Shown in pieces: positions 51,462-60,797 of a stretch of 64,000 bases of DNA. The translations under genes were made by a program, and so were the position numbers. The notes beneath the pieces are model-generated. The model searched no databases. It had not been told where the DNA came from and worked only from the letters and a program-made list of their open reading frames with translations. Source of the DNA: Adiantum capillus-veneris (lineage: Eukaryota; Streptophyta; Polypodiopsida; Polypodiales; Pteridaceae); the NCBI GenBank assembly GCA_014529385.2, contig CM043970.1, forward strand, positions 69,402,567-69,466,566, in the 5' to 3' direction. How positions within the stretch are numbered: position 1 is the first letter of the stretch; each line of letters starts with the position of its first letter.

Positions 51462-52869
51462 TTACCTTTCCCCAAGAAGAGGAAAGTGATGATTCTTTGC
51501 AACAATGATGGTGGAAGCCCTAGGAGTCTCATTGCAGGCATTATTATTGGGGCAAGAACAATAGCCATGTCCTTGATCCCCACACTTGAAACACTTATGG
51601 TCATTGCAAAAAGCTTCAAGCTCCTTAGGAGAGAGTTTGTTTTTAACTTTGTAAACTCCCTTCTCCTTGGACCGATTGTTGTTGTTGTTGTTTGAAGTGC
51701 CTTGAAAAGAATTTTGAGCATTTCTTTTCACCTTTGCATCTTTTTTGTCTTTGTTTTCCATGAGCTTGACATTCCTGCTAGCCCCTTGATGGAAATTGAT
51801 GCGTGAAGCAACCATGGTGTGATGGACTACTTTGGTGATAGAACCAGGTCATTGAGAGTCGATGTATTCGGCCATCTCTTTAGGTAATCCTGCATACAAT
51901 TGCTACTTTTGCTTGATAAAGTCTATCTTTTGAAAGACAGCAGCCTTGAGATGTAAATCCCAAAACTTGTCTACATACCTGTTGATAGACTCATGAGAGA
52001 GAAGCTTCAAGCTACACCATTTGGTAAGCACTTTTTCCTTTGCATCGCTTGCAAGGAATTGCGTCATGATGGAAACTCGTAGAGTTTTCCATGTCTTTGG
52101 GGATTCGCCATTGCCATGAAGGCTAGGCCACCATTGACGAGCTGATTTTTGGAAGTGCATAGCTACATGGCATAGCTTGGAGGACTCTGTGAAGCCCTCA
52201 TCTCCAAAGGCTGCATCAAATTTCTCGATGAAGGAAAGCACTTTGTCGATAGAACCAAAGGTGCCATCATAGGTGAGAAAAGAGATACTCTTTCCTCCCT
52301 CCTTGAACTTCTCTAGCTTTTGTGACCTTCTCCATGCAAGGTGATTTGCGATGTCCTCCCCTCCTGTATTCTCTAGGAGAATATCCATAGCTTTCGTCGA
52401 AACAGGACAAAGGTGAAGAAGAAGGAGAAGAGGGTGACCTCTTTCTTGCTCTTTTCTTCCTTTGTTTCCTCTCTTCCCTTTTGGAGTGATGAGGAGAAGG
52501 ACTGTGTGTTGATCTTTTCCTCTTGGGAGGAGTGGGCGATTGTCTAGACCACCGTCCTTGTGGAGCCACATCTTCGGAGGAACTTAAAGTTTCATTGTAT
52601 TCTCGCTCTTTGGATTCTTCCTCTCGTATAGGAGAGAGTCTTCTTTTGGGGGTCTCTTTAAGAGGCCTGCTAAGCTCTCTCTCGTCTTGAAGAGGAAGGG
52701 AAATTCCATAAGCACAAAGTTGTTGAGTAGCTTCGGCTTGCAAAGCAGGGTTGCCCATAGCTTGCTGCAACCTAGTTACGAGATAATTCACAAACATGGG
52801 GGCATCATCATTAGCACCTTCATGTGCAAAATCAAAGCTATCAATGTTCATTCTACTGTTGTTAGCCAT
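51462..52869 (-). pseudogene. CHR1 Gag, frameshifted
   Basis: Starts at the ATG at 52,869 (MANNSRMNIDSFDFAHEG), with an Arg/Ser-rich stretch (SPHHSKREERKQRKKRARKR). A frame change near 52,300-52,390 leads to the Retrotrans_gag core: FLTYDGTFGSIDKVLSFIEK, MHFQKSARQWWPSL, CSLKLLSHESINRYVDKF. Stops lie at about 51,903 and 51,858. The zinc knuckle CFKCGDQGHGYCSC (CX2CX4HX4C) is at about 51,545-51,590. The frame ends at 51,462. Confidence 0.9.
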
Positions 52870-53270
52870 GTTATCAAAATTTGTCTACATAGTTAGTGTA
52901 TGAGTTGGCAATTCAAAACCCTAGTTGCCACTCCTCTTAGCCTTTGAAAATTGGCTCTTAAGTATCTACACCCAGGGCTGGAAGTGGTTAACTATAGAGA
53001 GTAGTGGAGTAGGTATAACATAGCAAAGTTGCCGAGGGCTATCTCCTTTTGGACTTCTTATGGATCATTAATGGTAAAGCCGTAGACAAGTCTAAAAAGA
53101 CTCCATTATTAAGTCCAAAACTCCCAAGGTGTGCACCTTATCCCACATAGTGGGCTAAAGAAAACCGATAATAGATCCGAGTTCCACTTAGCCCAATATA
53201 ATTAACAACATCAACCATTTATAAGCTACTTAAGGACCTCTCTTCTTAAGCAAGAAAAAAGAAACCAAAT
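52870..53270 (-). other. CHR1 leader between PBS and gag
   Basis: About 400 bp of untranslated leader on the minus strand. No feature recognised apart from the PBS at its start. Confidence 0.6.
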
Positions 53271-53282
53271 TCTCTGATATCA
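53271..53282 (-). other. CHR1 primer binding site (initiator tRNA-Met type)
   Basis: TGATATCAGAGA on the minus strand, one base after the LTR end ATTACA; differs slightly from TGGTATCAGAGC. It shows that the LTR at 53,284 is the 5' LTR. Confidence 0.85.
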
Positions 53283-53283
53283 A

Positions 53284-54866
53284 TGTAATGGAATTGGCCT
53301 ATTAACTTGAGAGCAGCGGAAATTAGAGAGAGTACTATTCTGAAATTACTTTGTGAGCATAATAGGGGAACATAATTGACGGTAGCAGCATAAACTTAGC
53401 ATTTAGCTAACTTGGCATGAATAATACTTTTGCAAGAGAGAGAATTTAGAGAACATGACAATAGTTTAGGACTGAATTTTATGTGGAGCCCGATCCCTCC
53501 TCCAATAGGCATTTGTATTATGAATTCTCACATCAAGAGATACTTGTTACAATACGATCTTTTTGTTCCTTGTGACCTAGGTGATGCAATGCGTATGGAA
53601 AGCTTCATGCATCACGAGCATAACATAAACTTTGAGCAAAGCATTAACTATCCCAAGACCTCAAACACCTTGGAAGGTGGAGAGAGCTAGCAGGGAATGA
53701 GGGTAGGGAAGAGGAAGAAGAAACATTTCATAGGAGAATGAGTTAGTTCCTCACTTATCATCACTCTTCTTGCTAGCATGCATAATAGCATAGTAATGAA
53801 GATGGAGAAGATGGAAACCTTAAGCATTGAAGCATGGCTGTTGGTTGGATTTGCACTCCATAGCCAAGAGTGTTGGTGTAGGCTCTCAACCTCTCTACTT
53901 GCGTGGAGAAGGAGAGGGACTCTTGCACTTCATAGGTAAGAGTGATGGTATAGTCTCTCAACCTCTCTAATTTCTTGGACAAGGAGAGGGATCTCTTTCA
54001 CTTTGCACTTCACACAATGAGAGTGTGTGGGAGAGTATAACCCCTAAGAAATCCCCTAGCTTCCTTGGTCAACCCCCCCCCTTTGTAGCTCTTGCTTAAA
54101 GCTCATTGGACCTCTCTAGGCCTAGCCTGTCACAACAAGGAGGTAAATCAAGTAGCAAGGGTAGACTTGGTAAAAGTGTCTCCCTTTACCCTTTGAGACA
54201 GAGGACATGATAAATGTAAGAACAATTAATTAAATCTTCTAATTTATCATTGGACCCCTTGGGTGGCCAACCAATAGGCTTCAGGCACACCATGAGGGCA
54301 ACATGAGGAGGAACTTGACAAGTGTCTCTTTTGCTTTCGTTGTACCAAGCATTCCTTGTCTGAGTGTGTGGGTGTGTGTGCTCTCTCTCATCCCCCTCTT
54401 GTAGGGTTCGTCCCCTCCTTGTAGGGATTAGCTTTGAATTTTGTGCCACCTCAAGTCCCTCAACCTTGGGCCTAGTTCTCACCACAAGCGTGGCCCTTAA
54501 GACCCTCAATCTTGGGCTGGGTTCTCAGCTCAAGTACATCCCTAGCATCTCAGCATGAAAAGCACCTCAAGCATCTCAATCATCAAGCACATCAAGCATC
54601 TCAGTCATCAAGCACCTCAAGCACCTTAGTCATCAAGCACGACAAGGACCTCAAGCACCTTAAGCTTGGTCCAGGTTCCCACCTCAAGCTCTACCTAAGG
54701 TCAAAGGAATTTTATTTGGGCCCCTTTACTATTGGCCCCGTGTTGAGATAGATCTATAAGAACATGTCTATATCTTAACCCTTTTTCTCGTTTATTATCC
54801 CAAATTAATTGATCAGTTTAATATGAGAAAATCATTTGGGTTGGTTAGATATTAGATTATGTGACA
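53284..54866 (-). repeat. CHR1 5' LTR (family C, 1,583 bp)
   Basis: Minus strand TGTCACATAATCTAATATC to CCAATTCCATTACA; collinear with 21,265-22,861 at about 91% identity. The CACCTCAAGCAYCT minisatellite block lies at about 54,555-54,662. Confidence 0.93.
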
Positions 54867-54871
54867 TTGCA
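54867..54871. other. CHR1 target-site duplication, right copy (TTGCA)
   Basis: Identical to 21,260-21,264. Confidence 0.95.
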
Positions 54872-55040
54872 TGATTGTTCACTGTACTTCATGTTTTATA
54901 CAGCATTGTTAGCCTTTGATACTCATGACTTGTTCTTATAATTTGCAACTCAACATTCTTCCATGGACTTGCTTTCTACCATGTCATTGTGTTTTGCTTC
55001 AGTGGCACAAGAGGACATGCACCAAATTAGGATGGGGGAA
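54872..55040 (+). other. LARD1 internal 3' end with polypurine tract
   Basis: The remaining 169 bp of LARD1 internal sequence after CHR1. It ends in AGGATGGGGGAA (55,029-55,040), the PPT, directly before TGTTAGGAGC. Confidence 0.8.
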
Positions 55041-55925
55041 TGTTAGGAGCAGCTAACACATGCTCATTTGGGGAGTTCCAAATTATATATGCTAGAGGGC
55101 TCAACCTAATCCATAGTAGAAAGGCTTGTGGTGCATCCCTTTATAAGAAATACTATTATTCAAAGAGACTTCATTCTCGAGGATCCATTCTTGAGTAGTC
55201 ATTCTTGAGATCTCTCTCTTGAGTGGTCTCGGATAGCCTAGCCTTGAGCTTAATGGCCATGCTTAGAAGGCTAGTGCTAATCCTTTGTAACTAGAGAAAC
55301 ATTTCTTAATCTAATCTTTACTTTTTTCATTAGTCTTTATTCTCCTATATTCCATTATGTCATGAAGTAATTTCACCCTCTCCTTATTTTAGATTTGAGT
55401 GTGTGGTGATGACTTCTTGTTTATTGACCACTCCTATCCTTCTATGAGTACTCAATTTGTGATATTTAACATCTCTAATTAGGTTGATTCACTGGGTTCT
55501 TAATCTTGTGATTAGAGTATGTGCCTTGTTGTTTGCTCGTGTGTGGGTTTAATAAGACTCAAGCACCATTCACCATCGTGTGTGTAGCTTTTGATTAAGT
55601 ACCTTGATTATCATGTGGTGATTGGAGAGGCCAACAACAATGCAATTAGTGTGTGCTTGTCAAGAAAGTTCTTTGAGATTCAAGTCTATGGTACTTTGGT
55701 GGGATTAATGTGTGTAGGTGAATCTTATTGATGATTATGGTGTGATTAGAGTTAGTGATTCATGGCTAATCTCTATTGCATTGGAAGAGCATTCTCTTGA
55801 ATTCTCTCATTCAATACATCCAATGATGCTCATGCCTCCAAGATCTAGCCCGGTTGCCGATCATAGGATTGATAATTTTGTTGGTCTTGGGTTGTGATTA
55901 GGTGATGCTACAATGACTCCCAACA
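55041..55925 (+). repeat. LARD1 3' LTR (885 bp)
   Basis: TGTTAGGAGCAGCTAACACA to CAATGACTCCCAACA. It is collinear with the 5' LTR but has neither its 75-bp extra stretch nor the 100-bp tandem duplication. Confidence 0.9.
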
Positions 55926-55929
55926 AACA

Positions 55930-56321
55930 GCTTGTCTAAGGTCTAAAATACCCTAAGGTCCTAGGTCTAAGGTCTAAAATACCGTAAGGTCCTAGGTCTA
56001 AGGACTTTTAACACTAAGCTTTAGAGGTCTTAAATAAATCTAACCCTAAGGTCTTTCAAGCTTTATTAGCTAGCATTGCTATTTGAAAAACCATCTCTCA
56101 TTTGGACCCAATGACTTTGGTCCCGTGCTGAGATGCATCCATAAGCACATGTATAAATTCTAACTTTTTTTTTTAAATTCTCCCACATTAAATGGTCAGT
56201 TTAATATGAGAAAATCATTTGGGTTATTTAGATATTATATATTTTTTAATTCTCCCACATTAAATGGTCAGTTTAATATGAGAAAATCATTTGGGTTATT
56301 TAGATATTAGATTTTATGACA
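55930..56321 (-). repeat. Family C solo LTR, right part
   Basis: Begins with the LARD1 TSD GCTTG and continues TCTAAGGTC..., matching CHR1 LTR text after 22,597 (ACCTAAGGTCAAAGGAC). It ends ATTTTATGACA, the LTR terminus. A 72-bp unit is tandemly duplicated near the end (56,176-56,247 and 56,248-56,319). Confidence 0.85.
56176..56319. repeat. 72-bp tandem duplication at the solo LTR end
   Basis: Two almost identical 72-bp units beginning AATTCTCCCACATTAAATGG. The CHR1 LTRs have a single copy. Confidence 0.85.
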
Positions 56322-56326
56322 TGATC

Positions 56327-59300
56327 AAATCTTAAACTTATTTTGAAAGTGAAAATTGGAAAATTTCCAAATTCACTAATATGGTGTTGTTGGACTTTAG
56401 GTACCTATTCATGCAAGGTGAGTTCTTAAAAGAAACAAAGCAAGAGTGTCTAATTAAAGTGTTAATGATGGGACACTCTATATGCATATGAGAAATTTGT
56501 CAAAAAAAAAAACGTGCAGTGTGAAAGATGGAGTTGGTGTGTCAAGGAGCAAATGTAGCATATGTGACATCAAAAGATGTCACAATAGCTTCCATATTTC
56601 CTAGATGAGTTTTCAATGTAGAAGCTTCACTCCTTGTACGTCAATGTGCTCATATTGTGAGTGTCTTATGTACTTACTCATTCACTTTACCAAAATTAAA
56701 ATACATAGACTTTTACTCCTATTCTCCCCTATACATCATGAGCGACACAACATAAATATGCTCAACTCTTTTAACTTGACCAATACCTAGAATAGCTAAG
56801 ACTCTTTGACCACAAAGGATGTTACTTGACAATTTTGGATTGACACCTCTAATTCCTTGATTTTTTTATTGTATGTTGAAAACGTTTTGTGAAATAGGCT
56901 CTATAGTTGTAGTAGAGATTGATGGAGCCTTTGCTTTATATGGTGTGAGAAATAGTGGATGTTTGTGGGTTCTCTATCATTGAGTTTTCAATAGCAATGT
57001 TAGAAACCCCCTTGTTTGTGGTCTTTGTAAGAATTGAGACGGACACAAGGATTTAGTATCCATATCGAATTTTTACCATTGTAAAGGCCTTCCTCTTTTA
57101 GTAGAAGGTGAGGTATCTATCTGGACTTTGTCTCACCCTCAATTGTAATTGGCTTATGTTGGTTGTTGGTTGTGATTGCTTGCCTTTGGGTGGATCCTTG
57201 TGCTACATGACTGTTCTTAGTTATTCTAGGTTGGGCTACTGTTTTTGGTAACCATATTTGAGATTTACCTTCATAAAATCCATGTGCTTTGAGTAGCTTG
57301 AATAGAATTATATGTTGCTTCTCATGTCTTTGTTTGGTAGGTTGATAGAAGTCTGACTTTAGTAACCATAATTTTCACATTGTGTGCTTCTTTAAACGTC
57401 TTTTCTTTGCCTCTTGTGGTTGTTTTTTCTTCTAATTGAATTGTTTATTTTCCATTGATAGCTTGTCTTTCTCTTTGTATAACTTTTTTCTTGAGGTGAG
57501 TAAGTCTAGGCTAATACCTCAGGCTTTTTGGCTCAAACATTAGTATTTCCTTGAAAGTAGCCTTGAGTAGTGATTGACTCATTTGATGCTACCCACCCTA
57601 TTACCTTTGGTTATTTAGGTTGGTGTATCCAAAATGGATCTTTGACTTTGATGTACGCTTTGGATACTAACACTTGGTTTGGCTTATTTTGGAGGCTTTG
57701 TTATGATGGATACTTTGGTTGATAAACTTTTTTCTTAGGTTTCCATTGAATTGTTGATGGTTTGTCTTTTCAAGAAGAAGCTGTATAGGAATTTTGATGG
57801 AGGCTCATTGATGGTAAAATTGACTTGCAAGGTTGATCTACTTTTATGTTTACTTTAGATTTACCTTTTTCCTATGGTTAGTTTCTGCTATTTTGCATGG
57901 AATTGAGGTGCTTCCAGGACTAATCATGCTATTGGTATTGGAGCTTTTTATTGTTGTCAAAAAAAGATGTTCATCTAAATTTTCATCAGCATCAGTCTCT
58001 CTTTAATGTCATAAGGATGCTGAATACTCAAATTTAATATGGCTTCTACCACACGAAAGCTAGGAATTGATGTTTCAAAACATGTGTACATTATTTTTTC
58101 TAGCTCTTTGATTTGTGGCCCTTCTCATCATTATCCAAGTGTCACAAGACATTAGATTCTTTGTAGCATAAGGATCTATAATAGCTGAATATGTAATATT
58201 GATTTTTGTTTCTCCACATACGATGAATTTGATCATTTTAGGAGACAATCAATCTTTTGCCTTATCCTTGTTCCTCTCTTGATCTTGAGTTTGTTGAGCA
58301 TTTGATGTACAACTTGAAAACATCGCATCTTCATCTACTTTTAGCTCTATACTTTTTGGAGTTGTCTTCTTTGAAATAGCTATTGATGACTCTTGAGGTA
58401 CGTCATTAAAGACATATTCTCATGGTTGTTTTTCCTCCTTTGTTTGTCTTTTACATTATGATTCATGACATGATTATTAGTCTCACCTTTTCTGCTTTCA
58501 CACTCACAATTTTCATTAGCTTCCTTAAACACCTTTATCATAAAGGAGGGAGCTATAACATAAACTTTGTAGGCATTTTTTCATTTCTGTACACATCTAG
58601 AGTAGCCAAGATATGGTCCCATCCGGAAAGCTTAAAAACTCCTCAAGAAATGGTTTTTGGGCGTACTCTTTGTCCTCTATTGGTCTCTCTAGAACACAAT
58701 CCTCTTTGTCTAAAATTCATATGTAAGAGGTTTTATTCATGCACAAAGGGGTGCACGCTAGTATGCTTTACTTTTGGGATTGTCCATATATGGAGTGTAA
58801 GCTAAAGGCCTACCCCAATAGACACCCCTGTAAGATTAAATTTACACAAAATGCATGGATTTTAATCACTGAGGTGGATTGGGTAACTACATATGCATCA
58901 TAAAATGAATCTAAAGCAAGAGGGTAGGTCTTATCTCCTAGCTTTTGATTTTGGGTAGTGTCTAAACCCATTACAATACATCCTCATAGTAGATAGCCTT
59001 GAAATTCCTTTCTTCATATTCTTTTTCTCCTTCAACATCATGTACTTGGACTTTGGAATCTATAATTATTATGGTTCTTAGCATTATCTTTTAAGAAACA
59101 CCTAATGGGTGCATATCTCTTCTTGTTGCAGGGTGCACCTTAATTCAAAAGCAATCTTGCAATTTGTGACTGCTTTTTCCATAGTGAGAGAAGCCTTTAC
59201 CTTTAACAATCAATGCATTATTTTGAGACCTTGTGTAAGTATCAATTGTTTTTTCTTCCTCTAGAATTGAAACATTTACATGTTCAAGTGTAAGGATATG

Positions 59301-59440
59301 ATGATCATAGTTATGATGTTATCAAAGCTACTTGGTGAGGCTTTAAGAATTTAAGATGGATATTTTATCACTCTCTAGAAATTGTTCCTTGGCATGTATA
59401 AAACTTGTATTGCGATACTCTTGAGTTTTTTAGAAGGATA
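56327..59440 (-). pseudogene. Unassigned region with degenerate minus-strand coding traces
   Basis: On the minus strand several blocks look like decayed protein code in changing frames: KGKGFSHYGKSSHKLQDCF at about 59,147-59,205 resembles a zinc knuckle with lost cysteines; MGLDTTQNQKLGDKTYPLAL at about 58,900-58,960; QESSIAISKKTTPKSIELKV at about 58,340-58,400; IIDPYATKNLMSCDTW at about 58,150-58,200 could be a decayed protease site. These may be the continuation of COP2 or a separate element. I cannot assign the family. On the plus strand the open frame at 58,422-58,805 has no support. Confidence 0.3.
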
Positions 59441-59449
59441 GCAACATCA

Positions 59450-60244
59450 ACTTGCTCTTATATAGTGAGAGGGTAAAGTTAAATTTTGAAGCTCATCTTG
59501 GAGTGCTTACCTTGAGCACTGAATAGATTCTCATGAAGAGCACATGTAGCAGAACAGGTGACTTTCCAGTCGCAGAAGTTGCATTGTTGTTACCACCTTT
59601 CCTTTGAGAAGGAATAAAGGCATGTTCAAGTGGATGTTGTCTAGTCCTGCTTTATCTGGAGAGTGACTCTTGCAACAGCAATGTGCATAATGCATCAAAC
59701 TTGACAACTTCATGATTTTCTTGGGTCATAAGTCTCCAAATACTAGCAAAAGTCTGGTAAGAATCTGGCAAGGCATCAAGAACAGTCTACACAAGGGAGC
59801 TTTTTGAAATGACTTCAACTACAAAAATAAGTTTCTCATTGAGTGTCCATCATCTTCCTCATGCATAATCTTCGTCTCCAGCTCTTTACGCAGCAATGCA
59901 ATTTTTGTCTTATTGGCAACTTGCATAAAGACTAGCTAGAATATCCCAAGCCTATTTTGTAGATTTTGTTGAACAAATGTGTAAAGCCTGTGCATCTTTT
60001 ACATCCCAACGAGCTTGTTCTGCCATAGGCAAAACAACTCTAACAGCAGCAAGACCTGCAACATTCTCAACATCGCCTACATCCTTTGAACCAGGACATA
60101 CATCGATGCCTTGCACTATATTCCAGGCAAGCTTTGACACAAGAACATGTTGCATCATATAAGCCCACATAGGATAATTGTCTCCATCTAATATCTCCTT
60201 TTAGCAGCAAACATCTTGAACACATATGTGTTGTTGTCGGCCAT
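59450..60244 (-). pseudogene. COP2 Gag (UBN2/copia type), broken
   Basis: Starts at the ATG at 60,244 (MADNNTYVFKMF). After a frameshift near 60,200 it continues LDGDNYPMWAYMMQHVLVSK, then WNIVQGIDVCPGSKDVGDVE, a TAG, and AWDILASLYA. A later block, VLDALPDSYQTFASIWRLMT at about 59,740-59,800 and FDALCTLLLQESLSR at about 59,650-59,700, is typical of the second half of UBN2-type Gags. Stops and frameshifts are frequent. It extends the COP1 copy, which is cut by the window edge. Confidence 0.82.
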
Positions 60245-60554
60245 GAGTGATGAATTCTTGCACCTGATGTGAAAAATTCCCAAAAAGAGGAGAAATGAAG
60301 CAGGAGCAACACGTTCTATATAGGACAAATCGTAGAATACCATAAGGGACCTGTTATGCAAAAAATGGCATTGACAAAAATTTGCACAAAATGACGAATA
60401 GCATGTGCAATACTGCCTATAGTGAAACTGGAGGCCGAAATGAACCCAAATTTTCTATCGACCTCCGAATGCTCTCCAAATCTCACAGAAATTGGAGAAA
60501 TTGAGCAGGCTTGTGCTGGAGATGCTGGCGCCTAATCCTGGGAGGACGAAACCT

Positions 60555-60566
60555 GCTCTTATACCA
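60555..60566 (-). other. COP2 primer binding site (initiator tRNA-Met)
   Basis: TGGTATAAGAGC on the minus strand, two bases after the LTR; one difference from TGGTATCAGAGC. Confidence 0.88.
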
Positions 60567-60568
60567 AT

Positions 60569-60797
60569 TGTTGGAATTAGGGTTGCAAGAGTGACACATA
60601 TAGCTTGGAGAAGATGAAGGAATCTCAAGGCACACAACATAGATTATATTACTTAGTGTGCAATGGAAATATAGATAGCCCTAGAATGATGGGTGTATAT
60701 ACAATGCACGGGGGGAAAAACCTCCTAGTTAGCGAAAAAATGCCCCGGCGGAGCTAAATGTGTTCACACATATCACTACCACATGTATATGGTAATA
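60569..60797 (-). repeat. COP2 5' LTR (229 bp)
   Basis: Minus strand TATTACCATATACATG to AATTCCAACA. The first base pair reads TA where COP1 has TG. Collinear with 775-999. Confidence 0.82.

Larger units (their letters stand above)
21265..54866 (-). mobile_element. CHR1: chromovirus-type Ty3/gypsy element, split by TIR1
   Basis: Minus-strand element with 5' LTR 53,284-54,866 and 3' LTR 21,265-22,861, PBS 53,271-53,282, and gag, PR and the first half of RT at 50,534-52,869. After the TIR1 insertion, the second half of RT, RNase H, integrase and a chromodomain continue at 23,265-25,625. Without TIR1 its internal part is about 5.5 kb, a normal full-length chromovirus. LTR identity is about 91% by eye. 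All genes carry stops or frameshifts. It inserted into LARD1. Confidence 0.92.
14851..55929 (+). mobile_element. LARD1: non-coding LTR retrotransposon, 41 kb with nested insertions
   Basis: LTR pair at 14,851-15,918 and 55,041-55,925, PBS at 15,921, PPT before the 3' LTR, and TSD GCTTG at both ends. Between the 3' LTR end CAACA and the TSD there are four extra bases (AACA, 55,926-55,929), possibly a slippage product. After removing CHR1 and everything inside it, the internal region is about 5.5 kb (15,919-21,259 plus 54,872-55,040) and holds no gag or pol motif. That fits a large retrotransposon derivative that would depend on proteins from another element. The LTRs are about 87% identical by eye. 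Confidence 0.85.
59450..60797 (-). mobile_element. COP2: Ty1/copia element, 5' end
   Basis: Second copy of the COP family: LTR 60,569-60,797, PBS 60,555-60,566, leader, and a decayed UBN2-type gag from 60,244 down to about 59,450. Further left no pol can be assigned and no second LTR is seen, so the element is truncated or too decayed to follow. Confidence 0.82.

Noticed and set aside
14851-55925. The two LARD1 LTRs as independent solo LTRs
   Set aside because: One is followed by a PBS, the other preceded by a PPT, and the GCTTG duplication rejoins the split family C LTR; a single element explains all of this.
58422-58805. Plus-strand open frame of 127 codons with a KTPQEMVFGR stretch
   Set aside because: The motif faintly recalls copia integrase but nothing else in the frame fits, and the surrounding coding traces are on the minus strand.
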